Shown here: positions 16,105-24,380 of the stretch, piece by piece
Layout: every line of letters starts with the position of its first letter
How positions within the stretch are numbered: position 1 is the first letter of the stretch
Assembly (NCBI RefSeq): GCF_030440515.1
Contig: NZ_CP076543.1
Location: 5,218,501-5,282,500 of the forward strand
Source of the DNA: Streptomyces xanthophaeus
Lineage (GTDB): Bacteria > Actinomycetota > Actinomycetes > Streptomycetales > Streptomycetaceae
DNA length: 64,000 bases
Direction of reading: 5' to 3'
Notes under the pieces: generated by a model
Databases searched by the model: none
Seen by the model: the letters and a program-made list of their open reading frames with translations, nothing else
What the model was told of the DNA's origin: nothing
Translations under genes and position numbers: made by a program

Positions 16105-17280
16105 TCAGGCGTGTTCCCGCATGACCCGGCCCGGGGCGTACAGCTCCGTCACCGTGGGACCCGACGCGGCCAGGGCCGCCGCCGCCCGGTGGGGCTGCGG
16201 AGTGCGCTGGTGCGGAACCGGACCCGCGTTGATCTCGGCCACCTGTGCCACGTCGGCCTGCGGCCGGCGTGCCCGGTAGGCGGAGCGGTAGGCGGCCGGG
16301 GAGGACCCCAGCTGCCGCCGGAAGTGCCCCCGCAGGGCGACCGGCGAGCGGAACCCGCAGCGCCCGGCGACCTCGTCGACCGAGTAGTCGGAGGTCTCCA
16401 GCAGCCGCTGTGCCTGGAGCACCCGCTGGGTGATCAGCCACTGGAGCGGAGCGCTGCCGGTGAGCGAGCGGAACCGCCGGTCGAAGGTGCGCCTGCTCAT
16501 ATAGGCGCGGGCGGCCAGCGTCTCCACGTCGAACTGCTCGTGGAGGTGTTCCAGTGCCCAGGCGACGACCTCGGCCAGCGGGTCGGCGCCGATCTCCTCC
16601 GGCAGCGACCGGTCGAGATAGCGTTCCTGGCCACCCGTGCGGCGCGGCGGCACGACGAGCCTGCGGGCCAGGGCCCCGGCCGCCTCGCTGCCGTGGTCCG
16701 TGCGCACGATGTGCAGGCACAGATCGATTCCGGCCGCCGTGCCGGCGGACGTGAGCACGTCGCCGTCGTCGACGAACAGTTCGCGCGGATCGACATGGAC
16801 GGACGGGTACCGCTTGGCCAGCGTCGGCGCGTACATCCAGTGCGTCGTCGCGGGCCGGCCGTCCAGCAGACCGGCGGCGGCGAGCACGAAGGCTCCCGTG
16901 CACAGTCCGACGATCCGGGCCCCCTCCTCGTGCGCCAGACGCAGTGCGTCGAGCGCCTCCGGCGGCGGCGGTGAAGTGATGGAGCGCCAGGCGGGAACGA
17001 CGACCGTTCCTGCCCGGGCGATCGCCTCCAACCCGTACGGCGCGGTCAGTTCGAGCCCGCCGGTGGTCCTGAGCGGACCGTCCTCACCGGCGCACACGAG
17101 CAATCGATAGCGTGGAACTCCCGCGTCCTGCCGGTCAATGCCGAACACGGAAAGTGGAATGGAGCTCTCGAAGATCGGTCCGCCGCTGAAGAGCAGCACC
17201 GCGACGATCTCCCTGCGGCGACGCCCCGCGAGCTTCCGGCCGGCGTCTGTTGTGACGACGGCGGTGGAATCCTGGCTCAT
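16105..17280 (-). CDS. adpA: AdpA, global developmental regulator, without a TTA codon
   Basis: Protein of 391 aa. Residues about 25-195 form a GATase1/ThiJ-PfpI-like dimerisation domain (VLLFSGGPIFESSIPLSVF; RIVGLCTGAFVLAAAGLL; HWMYAPTLAKRYP). Residues about 235-335 form a double AraC helix-turn-helix (FDVETLAARAYMSRRTFDR; VDEVAGRCGFRSPVALRGHF). This is the highly conserved AdpA layout. AdpA activates aerial growth, sporulation and antibiotic genes. In S. griseus and S. coelicolor the linker carries one TTA codon that makes translation bldA-dependent; I checked every base from 16105 to 17280 and find no TAA on the plus strand, so no TTA codon exists here. The start ATG 17280 follows AAGGGGGG. 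Confidence 0.96.
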   Translation of the reverse strand: MSQDSTAVVTTDAGRKLAGRRRREIVAVLLFSGGPIFESSIPLSVFGIDRQDAGVPRYRLLVCAGEDGPLRTTGGLELTAPYGLEAIARAGTVVVPAWRSITSPPPPEALDALRLAHEEGARIVGLCTGAFVLAAAGLLDGRPATTHWMYAPTLAKRYPSVHVDPRELFVDDGDVLTSAGTAAGIDLCLHIVRTDHGSEAAGALARRLVVPPRRTGGQERYLDRSLPEEIGADPLAEVVAWALEHLHEQFDVETLAARAYMSRRTFDRRFRSLTGSAPLQWLITQRVLQAQRLLETSDYSVDEVAGRCGFRSPVALRGHFRRQLGSSPAAYRSAYRARRPQADVAQVAEINAGPVPHQRTPQPHRAAAALAASGPTVTELYAPGRVMREHA

Positions 17281-17656
17281 GGCGCTAAGCCCCCCTTGGG
17301 TGTCGCGACTCCTTGGTCTGGTCGCACCTGCACGTTTCCCCTCGGCCTTGCACGTGGATCCCCCGCCGTAAATACATGATCGAATCTACTGCGTCCCGTG
17401 GTGTCGGCGTGACAAGTTCAGCACGCAGCGCTATGTCGACTTCTCAACTTGGCGAAAAGCATTCGATCAGTAAGCGTTCCACTCCGCTACCCGAACAGGA
17501 AGCGCGCTCCCCGGCCATGGCCAGTACCTGTAGGGCCGGAACGCCCCCCGCGGTCTGTCGTCGCTGGTGGTGAGGGGGACGGGGGGACATTCCGGCAAGG
17601 AGGGCACCCTGCCGGGAAGTTGGCTGAAAACATGCGTGTGTGGGTGTGCGAATGAG
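17281..17656. promoter_or_regulatory. adpA upstream region
   Basis: This 376-bp gap has no convincing gene. It is visibly more AT-rich than its surroundings around 17365-17470. It holds a perfect 9-bp inverted repeat TGATCGAAT (17377-17385) / ATTCGATCA (17461-17469), 75 bp apart. adpA promoters in other species have long regulated leaders with several repressor and AdpA sites; which protein would bind here is unknown. Confidence 0.5.
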
Positions 17657-18172
17657 TCAGTCCTGCGGGGAGACCGGGCCGGAGCCCCGGCAGCCGCGGC
17701 GCATCCCGACGCCGGCGCGCGAGTGCCGGCCGCGGTGGGCGGGCGGAAGGGCCTCCTCCGCGGGCACCCGGGCGGCCGCCCGCCGGGTCTTCTCCGAGTG
17801 GCGCAGCAGGACCCGGCACGCGGCCGTGACGGCGAGCAGGCCGAGGGTCGCGACGGCGGCCCCGCCGAAGGAGGTTCCGTAGACGACGAGGACCACGGGA
17901 ACGAGCAGGCAGCTGAAGGCGGCCCAGCGCACGACGTCACCCGCGGGGTCGTCGTGGGGGCGTCCGGCGGAACGCACGGACGGGTGAAGGGCCGACCAGG
18001 GGGACGGGGTGAAGTGCGGGGCGGGGTCGGCGTCCTGGCGGGACCGGACGGACTGCGTCGGCTGAGCTGGCTGGACGGGGTGAACCGGATGACCGGGCAC
18101 GGCGTGCTCCCTGCGGGCTCTTACCTGTTGGTCGGACGCATGTCCCAACGCCCGGCGGCGGGGCTCGGTCAC
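17657..18172 (-). CDS. Small membrane protein, function unknown
   Basis: Protein of 171 aa from GTG 18172. The first 80 residues are polar, rich in Pro/His/Arg/Gln. Two hydrophobic segments follow (about 83-101 WAAFSCLLVPVVLVVYG and 103-120 GAAVATLGLLAVTAACRVLL), then a basic C-terminal tail. The topology suggests both ends are cytoplasmic. It lies upstream of adpA in the same direction but 376 bp away, so it is probably a separate unit. I recognise no domain; membrane-segment spacing and Streptomyces-like codon use support it as real. Confidence 0.65.
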   Translation of the reverse strand: MTEPRRRALGHASDQQVRARREHAVPGHPVHPVQPAQPTQSVRSRQDADPAPHFTPSPWSALHPSVRSAGRPHDDPAGDVVRWAAFSCLLVPVVLVVYGTSFGGAAVATLGLLAVTAACRVLLRHSEKTRRAAARVPAEEALPPAHRGRHSRAGVGMRRGCRGSGPVSPQD

Positions 18173-18423
18173 TGCGCCAACGGGTGGCGCCGGCCCGGCC
18201 CGTCACTGGCTGTAGGGGGCAGCGGCCATTGCCAAGGCGCGCTCGCTCCGGCATGCTCCCTGGGACGCTCTCCAAGGGCGGCATGCCCTGTGCAGGACAG
18301 GAGTGTCGCCGTACCCTGGTGGGTATGGGCTTGGGAAGATGCTTCCCGGACAGAGCTCCGTCACACTGCGTCGCCGATTTCGCCCCTGTTGCTTCCTCCA
18401 AGGACCTCTTCGCCGAGACACCC

Positions 18424-18957
18424 ATGGCCGGTCACGAATTCTCCGAACCCGCGGACCGCAAGCGCAAACGCGTCGTCGACCCCGCGTCGGCCGCCGATCT
18501 GCGCGCGGTGGAACAGACACGCGTGCACTGCGATCCGGCCTTCCGGCACGGGGTCGTTGTGGGATTCGACGGATCCACCTCCAGTGAGCGTGCGCTCGCC
18601 TATGCGATCGGCATGGCCCGTCGCTCCGGATCCGGTCTGATCATCGTCCATGTCGCCAACCGGCTGCCCACCACGGTGTGGGCCGGCTGCGAGCCGCCCG
18701 TCTTCGTCGACGTGCCGGACCACCGCACCGAGGTGCTCGGGCTGGAGCTCGCCTGCGCGGACTATCTGGCCGAAGTGCCGTGGATCCTGGTCGAGCGCGG
18801 TGGTGACATCTGCCATGAGCTGGAGGAGGTCGGCCGGGAGTATTCGGCCGACGCCATCGTGGTCGGCTCGACGCACGGGATCGTGGGCCGGATCTTCGGT
18901 TCGGTCGCCGGCCGGCTGGCCAAGCGCGCACAGCGACCGGTCGTCGTCATTCCTTGA
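18424..18957 (+). CDS. Universal stress protein (UspA family)
   Basis: Protein of 177 aa from ATG 18424; ATG 18325 is an in-frame alternative, and neither has a strong ribosome site. After a polar 40-residue lead comes a single Usp domain: VVVGFDGSTSSERALAYAI, then LIIVHVANRLP, then the nucleotide-loop region VVGSTHGIVGRIFGSV and the closing strand RPVVVIP. Usp proteins bind ATP or other nucleotides and are induced in stress or stationary phase. The neighbours give no pathway hint. Confidence 0.88.
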   Translation: MAGHEFSEPADRKRKRVVDPASAADLRAVEQTRVHCDPAFRHGVVVGFDGSTSSERALAYAIGMARRSGSGLIIVHVANRLPTTVWAGCEPPVFVDVPDHRTEVLGLELACADYLAEVPWILVERGGDICHELEEVGREYSADAIVVGSTHGIVGRIFGSVAGRLAKRAQRPVVVIP

Positions 18958-19112
18958 GTGCTCCCCGCCCCGGACGAGTGGCCGATCCGATCGCTCGCCG
19001 TTGTCGTTCTGTGACCGGTTGTTAAGTCGCTTGTGCGGTTGTGCCCTCGTGTAAAGGGTAGATAAGTGCTGCTGGGACGCAGCAAACAACTGCAGATCGA
19101 AGGGAGCCCGCC

Positions 19113-19682
19113 GTGGACAATGGTGTCTCTGCGGGAAGCACGGCCTCGACTTCGACCCTCGGGAACATCGCCCTGGGTCTCACCCTTCTCGCATTCGGTA
19201 TCGGCCACACCGGTGTCATCGACGGTGTGTCCGCCGCCAGCTCCGTGTCGCTCGCCATGTACGTCGGCGGCGCGGCCCTGTTCCTCCTCGGTCTTCTGGA
19301 GTACCGCGGAGGCAACGGGTTCAACGGCACCGCGTTCGCGGGCCTCGGCATCTTCTGGTTCACGTGGGCCAAGGGCGCGGGCGGTTCGGTCTCCGACGAA
19401 GCCGCCGGAACGTTTCTTGTCCTGTTCGCGATGCTCGCGCTGACCCTCACGGTCGCCGCCGCGAGCGGTCTGTTCAGCCAGGGCGTCTACGCCCTGCTGA
19501 CCCTGTCGCTGCTCCTGCTCGCGATAGGCGCGTTCGTGGACAACGGCACGCTCGCGAAGGCGGGCGGCTGGGTCGCCGCCGTCTCCGGACTGCTGGCCTG
19601 GTACGGCGCCACCGCGGCGCTGGCGCACTGGCCGATGGCCTTCGGCAAGGCCCGCAGCGGCGGCGCGGTCGCCGCGGGCTGA
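19113..19682 (+). CDS. GPR1/FUN34/YaaH-family membrane protein
   Basis: Protein of 189 aa, GTG start after GAAGGGA. Six hydrophobic segments are evident. Members of this family (SatP in E. coli) move acetate or succinate with protons, or ammonium in some fungi. The diagnostic N-terminal NPAP motif of SatP appears as GNIALGLTLLAF, so it is a diverged member and substrate is uncertain. The 5' leader holds a small inverted repeat (TGCTGC-N6-GCAGCA, 19069-19086), and a strong terminator follows. Confidence 0.85.
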   Translation: MDNGVSAGSTASTSTLGNIALGLTLLAFGIGHTGVIDGVSAASSVSLAMYVGGAALFLLGLLEYRGGNGFNGTAFAGLGIFWFTWAKGAGGSVSDEAAGTFLVLFAMLALTLTVAAASGLFSQGVYALLTLSLLLLAIGAFVDNGTLAKAGGWVAAVSGLLAWYGATAALAHWPMAFGKARSGGAVAAG

Positions 19683-19726
19683 CCTGGCCGGCGGACCGGC
19701 CGGGCCGGTCCGGGCACCACGACGGA

Positions 19727-19757
19727 GAACCCCCGTGCGCACCGCGCACGGGGGTTC
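19727..19757. terminator. Bidirectional hairpin between the YaaH-type gene and glmS
   Basis: GAACCCCCGTGCGC and its complement form a 14-bp perfect stem with a 3-nt loop, between two converging genes (stop 19682; glmS stop 19777). Confidence 0.85.
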
Positions 19758-19776
19758 CTCGCTGTGGGGACGGCGA

Positions 19777-21594
19777 TTACTCGACGGTCACCGACTTCGC
19801 CAGGTTGCGCGGCTTGTCGATGTCCCGGCCCATGGCCAGGGCCGTGTGGTACGCCAGCAGCTGGAGCGGGATGCCCATGAGGATCGGGTCCAGCTCGTCC
19901 TCGTTCTTCGGGACCACGATGGTGTGGTCCGCCTTCTCCTGCTCGCGGTGGGCGACCGCGAGGATCCGGCCGCTGCGGGCCTTGATCTCCTCCAGCGCCG
20001 CGCGGTTCTTCTCCAGCAGGTCGTCGTCCGGGACGATCGCGACCGTCGGCAGCGAGGGCTCGATCAGCGCCAGCGGACCGTGCTTGAGCTCGGAGGCCGG
20101 GTAGGCCTCGGCGTGGATGTAGGAGATCTCCTTCAGCTTGAGGGAGGCCTCCAGCGCCACCGGGTAGCCGCGCACCCGGCCGATGAACATCATCGACTTG
20201 GCCTCGGCGAACTCGGCCGCCAGCTTCTTGATGTCCTCTTCGCCTTCGAGGATCTCCTGGATCTGCGCGGGCAGCTTGCGCAGGCCCTCGATGATCCTCT
20301 TGCCGTCGGTGACCGAGAGGTCCCGGATGCGGCCCAGGTGCACGGCGAGCAGCGCGAAGGCCACGACCGTGTTGGTGAAGCACTTGGTGGAGACGACGCA
20401 GACCTCGGGGCCGGCGTGCACGTACACGCCGCCGTCGGCCTCGCGGGCGATGGCGGAGCCGACCACGTTGACCACGCCGAGGACGCGGGCGCCCTTGCGC
20501 TTGAGCTCCTGCACCGCGGCGAGCACGTCGTACGTCTCACCGGACTGGGAGACCGCGATGTAGAGGGTGTCGGGGTCCACGACCGGGTTGCGGTAGCGGA
20601 ACTCGGAGGCCGGCTCGGCGTCCGCGGGGATGCGGGCCATGCCCTCGATGAGGCCGGCGCCGATGAGGCCCGCGTGGTACGAGGTGCCGCAGCCCAGGAT
20701 CTTGACCCGGCGGATGCCGCGCGCCTCGCGCGGGTCCAGGTTCAGGCCGCCCAGGTGCACGGTGTTGAAGCGGTCGTCGATCCGGCCGCGCAGCACGCGG
20801 TCGACCGCGTCGGGCTGCTCGGAGATCTCCTTGTGCATGTAGGTGTCGTGGCCGCCCATGTCGTACGAGGCGGCCTCCCACTCCACGGTCTCCGGGGTGG
20901 CGTTGGTCGTCGTGCCGGAGGTCGTGTAGGTGCGGAAGTCGTCGGCCTTGATGGTGGCCATCTCGCCGTCGCCGAGGGTGACGACCTGGCGGGTGTGGGC
21001 GACCAGTGCGGCGACGTCCGAGGCGACGAACATCTCCTTCTCGCCGATGCCGAGGACCACGGGGGAGCCGTTGCGGGCGACGACGATGCGGTCGGGGAAG
21101 TCGGCGTGCATGACGGCGATGCCGTAGGTGCCGTCGATGACCTTGACCGCCTCGCGGACCTTCTCCTCCAGGGAGTCGGCCTCGGAGCGGGCGATCAGGT
21201 GGACGATGACCTCGGTGTCGGTCTCCGAGACGAAGACGGCGCCCTCGGCCTCGAGCTTGGCGCGCAGCTCGGAGCAGTTGTCGACGATGCCGTTGTGGAC
21301 GACCGCGACCTTGTTCTCGGGGTCAAGGTGCGGGTGGGAGTTGATGTCGCTCGGGGCGCCGTGCGTGGCCCAGCGGGTGTGGGCGATGCCGGTGGTGCCG
21401 GCGAAGCGCTTGGGAACGCGGGACTCCAGCTCGCGGACGCGGCCCTTGGCCTTGACGACCTTCAGGGCCGGGGCCTTCGGGGTGTTGACCACGATGCCCG
21501 CGGAGTCGTATCCGCGGTACTCCAGCCGCTGCAGGCCTTCCAGCAGCAGCGGTGCCACGTCACGCTTGCCGATGTAACCGACGATTCCACACAT
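19777..21594 (-). CDS. glmS: Glutamine-fructose-6-phosphate aminotransferase (isomerising)
   Basis: Protein of 605 aa, full length. Cys2 (MCGIVGYIG) is the N-terminal nucleophile of the glutamine amidotransferase half, with HTRWATHG and NGIVDN as further glutaminase motifs. Two SIS domains follow (GCGTSYHAGL; SQSGETYDV; GRVRGYPVALEASLKLKEISYIHAEAY) and the conserved C-terminal KSVTVE. It makes glucosamine-6-phosphate, the first step to UDP-GlcNAc for peptidoglycan. It shares a region with a GH20 hexosaminidase and a dre-like site, linking synthesis and recycling of amino sugars. Confidence 0.97.
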   Translation of the reverse strand: MCGIVGYIGKRDVAPLLLEGLQRLEYRGYDSAGIVVNTPKAPALKVVKAKGRVRELESRVPKRFAGTTGIAHTRWATHGAPSDINSHPHLDPENKVAVVHNGIVDNCSELRAKLEAEGAVFVSETDTEVIVHLIARSEADSLEEKVREAVKVIDGTYGIAVMHADFPDRIVVARNGSPVVLGIGEKEMFVASDVAALVAHTRQVVTLGDGEMATIKADDFRTYTTSGTTTNATPETVEWEAASYDMGGHDTYMHKEISEQPDAVDRVLRGRIDDRFNTVHLGGLNLDPREARGIRRVKILGCGTSYHAGLIGAGLIEGMARIPADAEPASEFRYRNPVVDPDTLYIAVSQSGETYDVLAAVQELKRKGARVLGVVNVVGSAIAREADGGVYVHAGPEVCVVSTKCFTNTVVAFALLAVHLGRIRDLSVTDGKRIIEGLRKLPAQIQEILEGEEDIKKLAAEFAEAKSMMFIGRVRGYPVALEASLKLKEISYIHAEAYPASELKHGPLALIEPSLPTVAIVPDDDLLEKNRAALEEIKARSGRILAVAHREQEKADHTIVVPKNEDELDPILMGIPLQLLAYHTALAMGRDIDKPRNLAKSVTVE

Positions 21595-21659
21595 ACGGTT
21601 CTGCCCCTCCTGAAGTTCGGTTCTGTGCTCGTCCGGGGCCGCGTGCGGCGGCCGCCGGC

Positions 21660-22067
21660 TCAGCCGTAGACGATGCGGCGCAACTGCCGGAGCGAGAGCT
21701 CCGGCGGCGCCACGGCGCGGTGCGGCAGTTCGGCCGCGATCCGCTCGAAGATCTCCGCGTTCACCGCTCCGCCGGACTGCAGTTCCCGGTGGCGGCGGCG
21801 GACGAATTCCTCGGTCGTCTCGTCGAAGTAGGCGAGCACGTCCAGTACCACCCGGGCTGCCTCACCGCGCTGCAGCGCGGTGCTGCGCACCAGGTGGTCG
21901 ACGAGGTCGTCATGCGACGGGCGGCGATCGAGCACTCGTAGATATTGGCGGCTGGCGGCGATGAACGCAAAGATCCTGCCCGATTTCGGGCAGGATCTCT
22001 CTGGTCTGGACCAGTGGGGCGCTCGGTGTGCCCTCCTTCGGATGATTTCCGCCCGTCCTGGATTCAC
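21660..22067 (-). CDS. Conserved hypothetical protein upstream of glmS
   Basis: The frame runs from GTG 22067 (135 aa) to the stop at 21660, 65 bp before glmS. The conserved-looking core is the C-terminal 91 residues (VLDRRPSHDDLVDHLVRS ... LRQLRRIVYG): helical, charged, without membrane segments. The first 40 codons run through a perfect 28-bp palindrome and a dre-like site, which suggests those bases are regulatory and that the true start is downstream, for example GTG 21935; no start has a good ribosome site. Function unknown; co-direction with glmS suggests an operon. Confidence 0.7.
   Translation of the reverse strand: MNPGRAEIIRRRAHRAPHWSRPERSCPKSGRIFAFIAASRQYLRVLDRRPSHDDLVDHLVRSTALQRGEAARVVLDVLAYFDETTEEFVRRRHRELQSGGAVNAEIFERIAAELPHRAVAPPELSLRQLRRIVYG
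21971..21998. repeat. Perfect 28-bp palindrome beside the dre-like site
   Basis: AGATCCTGCCCGA-TT-TCGGGCAGGATCT has 13-bp perfect arms. As RNA on the minus strand it is followed by CTTTGCGTT and could act as an attenuator or terminator; as DNA it could be an operator. It ends 1 bp before the dre-like element. Confidence 0.8.
22000..22015. promoter_or_regulatory. DasR-responsive element (dre)-like site
   Basis: TCTGGTCTGGACCAGT matches the DasR consensus ACTGGTCTAGACCAGT at 14 of 16 bases. It lies 93-108 bp before the GH20 hexosaminidase start. DasR is the GlcNAc-sensing GntR regulator of chitin and amino-sugar genes in Streptomyces, so target and site agree. Confidence 0.82.
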
Positions 22068-22107
22068 TCACCGGACGGGACGGCCCGCTTGGCCTATACC
22101 TGTGCGC

Positions 22108-23700
22108 ATGAGAGTCCTGCGACGCACGCTCGGCGCCCTCCTCGCCTTCGCCGCGGCCCCGGCCCTGGTCACGGCCTGCACCTCCGCGCACGGTGACGAC
22201 GCCAGACCCGGGGACGACCCGCCGGTGGCCCTCGCCCCCTTCGAACGGCTGCTGCCCGCGCCCGTCTCCGCGCACGCCGAAGGTCCCGGGTACTCCTTCG
22301 GCGCGGGCACGGTCATCCGTACCGGCCGGGGCCCGGACGAGGAGGTCCGCCGGGTGGGCGAGCTCCTCGCCGAGCAGCTGCGCGGCCCGAGCGGGCTGCC
22401 GCTGCCGGTGGTCGACGGGGCGCAGGAGGACGGGATCCGGCTCAGGATCGACCGGGGCGCGCAGGGGGTGGGCGACGAGGGGTACCGGCTGGAGTCCGGC
22501 CCGACCGGGGTCACCCTCACCGCGCGGACCCCGGCCGGCCTCTTCCACGCGGGGCAGACGCTGCGCCAGCTGCTGCCGGCGGCGGGTCCGGGCACGGTGC
22601 CGGGCGGCACGGTCACCGACCGGCCGCGCTTCGCGTACCGGGGGGCCATGGTCGACATCGCGCGCCACCACTTCTCGGTGGACCAGGTGAAGAGGTACGT
22701 CGACCAGCTCGCCCAGTACAAGGTCAACACCCTGCACCTGCACCTGACCGACGACCAGGGATGGCGTCTCGCGATCGACTCCTGGCCGCGGCTGGCGGAG
22801 TACGGGGGCGGCAGCGAGGTCGGTGGCGGACCGGGCGGTCACTGGACGAAGGACGAGTACCGGGAGCTGGTGGCCTACGCGGGGCAGCGGTACGTGGACG
22901 TGGTCCCCGAGATCGACATGCCGGGGCACGTGAACGCGGCGCTCGCCTCCTACGCCGAGCTGAACTGCGACGGGAAGGCCCCGGAGCGGTACACCGGCGT
23001 CAAGGTGGGCTTCAGCTCACTGTGCGTGGCCAAGGAGCGGACGTACGAGTTCATCGACGAGGTCCTCGGTGAGCTGGCGGAGCTGACCCCGGGCCGCTAC
23101 CTGCACATCGGCGGCGACGAGGCGCACGCGACGCCGGCGGCGGACTACGCGGCCTTCATGGACCGGGCGCAGGCGGTGGTGGGGCGGTACGGGAAGACGG
23201 TGGTGGCCTGGCACCAGCTGGCGGCGGCCCGCCCGGCCCCGGGCGCGGTGCTCCAGTACTGGGGCCACGACAAGACCGCGGCCGCGGACAAGGCGGCCGT
23301 GGTGGCGGCGGCGAAGGCGGGTCACCCGCTGATCCTGTCGCCGGCGGACCGGCTGTACCTGGACATGAAGTACGACCCGGCGACGAAGCCGGGCCTGGCC
23401 TGGGCAGGGTACGTCCCGGTGCGGCGCGCCTATTCCTGGGATCCGGGGGCGTATCTGGCCGGGGTCCCCGAGTCGGCGGTGCTGGGCGTGGAGGCCCCGC
23501 TGTGGACGGAGACGGTCGCGACGCGCGGCGACTGGGAGCTGATGGCCTTCCCGCGGGTGCTGGGCCTGGCCGAACTGGGCTGGTCGCCGGCGGCCGCGCT
23601 CGACTGGACGTCCTACAGCCGCCGCCTGGCCGCTCAGGCGCCCCGGCTGGAAGCGCAGGGCATCGGCTTCTTCCGGGCGCCGGACGTCCCCTGGCAGTGA
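22108..23700 (+). CDS. GH20 beta-N-acetylhexosaminidase, lipoprotein
   Basis: Protein of 530 aa from ATG 22108. The lipobox is ALVTAC with C24. An N-terminal GH20b-like domain (residues about 45-175) precedes the GH20 barrel: FAYRGAMVDIARHHF, NTLHLHLTDDQGWRL, VVPEIDMPGHVNAAL, and the catalytic Asp-Glu pair in HIGGDEAHATP. Substrate-assisted hydrolysis releases terminal GlcNAc from chitobiose or chito-oligosaccharides outside the cell. A dre-like site lies about 100 bp upstream, matching control by DasR. I recall the S. coelicolor homologue of this gene as a DasR target. Confidence 0.94.
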   Translation: MRVLRRTLGALLAFAAAPALVTACTSAHGDDARPGDDPPVALAPFERLLPAPVSAHAEGPGYSFGAGTVIRTGRGPDEEVRRVGELLAEQLRGPSGLPLPVVDGAQEDGIRLRIDRGAQGVGDEGYRLESGPTGVTLTARTPAGLFHAGQTLRQLLPAAGPGTVPGGTVTDRPRFAYRGAMVDIARHHFSVDQVKRYVDQLAQYKVNTLHLHLTDDQGWRLAIDSWPRLAEYGGGSEVGGGPGGHWTKDEYRELVAYAGQRYVDVVPEIDMPGHVNAALASYAELNCDGKAPERYTGVKVGFSSLCVAKERTYEFIDEVLGELAELTPGRYLHIGGDEAHATPAADYAAFMDRAQAVVGRYGKTVVAWHQLAAARPAPGAVLQYWGHDKTAAADKAAVVAAAKAGHPLILSPADRLYLDMKYDPATKPGLAWAGYVPVRRAYSWDPGAYLAGVPESAVLGVEAPLWTETVATRGDWELMAFPRVLGLAELGWSPAAALDWTSYSRRLAAQAPRLEAQGIGFFRAPDVPWQ

Positions 23701-23716
23701 CCGGTGGGGGAGGGGG

Positions 23717-24265
23717 TCAGGGCGAGCAGGAGGTCTTGGCCCCGTCGGCCTCCGAGCCCACCGTTATCTCGAATCCGGCCCCCGTGGCGAACTCCGCGGC
23801 TGTCTCGGGACCGTAGAACTCGGTGAGGAAGCGGGTGGGCGGGAAGGAGAGGGCGAGCACCTTGGCCTGCCCGTCCTCGCCCTTCGTGAAGCACGATCCC
23901 CACGTTCCCTGACCGCGCACCGGTTCGGGCTCGAACCGCCAGCCGTCGGCCTCGGCGGCCTTGCGGTAGTGGTCGAGGACCTCTTGGCGGGTGCCCGGAT
24001 ACGTGTAGAGGCGCCCGGCGGACAGCCAGGCGTCTCCGCTGTCGTCCGCGCACTCGGAGGAGACGCCGTCGAAGCTGCGGGGGGCGCTCGCGCCGGGCGG
24101 CGGGGAGGAGAGCAGGGGCAGCGACTCCAGTTCCTTCATCCGGGCTTCGGTCCCCTCGCAGGTCTTGAACGGGGACAGGAAGGAACAGCCGGACAGCCCC
24201 CCGGCCACGAACACGGCCGACAGGAGCAGGGCGGCCGTACGGCCAGGGCGGATCCGGAACGGCAT
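23717..24265 (-). CDS. Small lipoprotein, function unknown
   Basis: Protein of 182 aa. It has a basic start MPFRIRPGR, a hydrophobic core and the lipobox GLSGC with C27. The mature part has several cysteines (KTCEG, SECADD, GSCFTKG, KTSCSP) that could form two disulfides, and a helix RQEVLDHYRKAAEADGW resembling that of small actinobacterial cell-surface proteins. GGGAG precedes the ATG. It ends 16 bp from the converging GH20 gene. No family recognised. Confidence 0.78.
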   Translation of the reverse strand: MPFRIRPGRTAALLLSAVFVAGGLSGCSFLSPFKTCEGTEARMKELESLPLLSSPPPGASAPRSFDGVSSECADDSGDAWLSAGRLYTYPGTRQEVLDHYRKAAEADGWRFEPEPVRGQGTWGSCFTKGEDGQAKVLALSFPPTRFLTEFYGPETAAEFATGAGFEITVGSEADGAKTSCSP

Positions 24266-24323
24266 GCGGGCTCCCACGCAGATTCGGGCCGCGCGCTCCG
24301 GCCACGGGAGCGGACACACGAAA

Positions 24324-24363
24324 GCGTGACCGCGAAGAGGGCCATTGTGCTTCGCGGTCACGC
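24324..24363 (-). terminator. Distal hairpin after the des operon
   Basis: GCGTGACCGCGAAG and its complement form a 14-bp perfect stem with a 12-nt loop, between desD and the lipoprotein gene, both on the minus strand. Confidence 0.55.
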
Positions 24364-24380
24364 CGTCGGGATCTCGGGGT

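Noticed and set aside
17640..17882. Small plus-strand frame upstream of adpA
   Set aside because: It is antisense to a better-supported membrane protein gene and has no clear ribosome site.
21570..21580. TAA on the plus strand inside glmS as a possible TTA codon
   Set aside because: The frame reads GGT TAC, so it is not a TTA codon. Similar out-of-frame cases occur in bglC (10418), orn (15932) and the gene at 39757.
19735..21669. 644-residue plus-strand frame opposite glmS
   Set aside because: Antisense shadow of glmS; composition is Val/Gly/Asp/Leu repeats.
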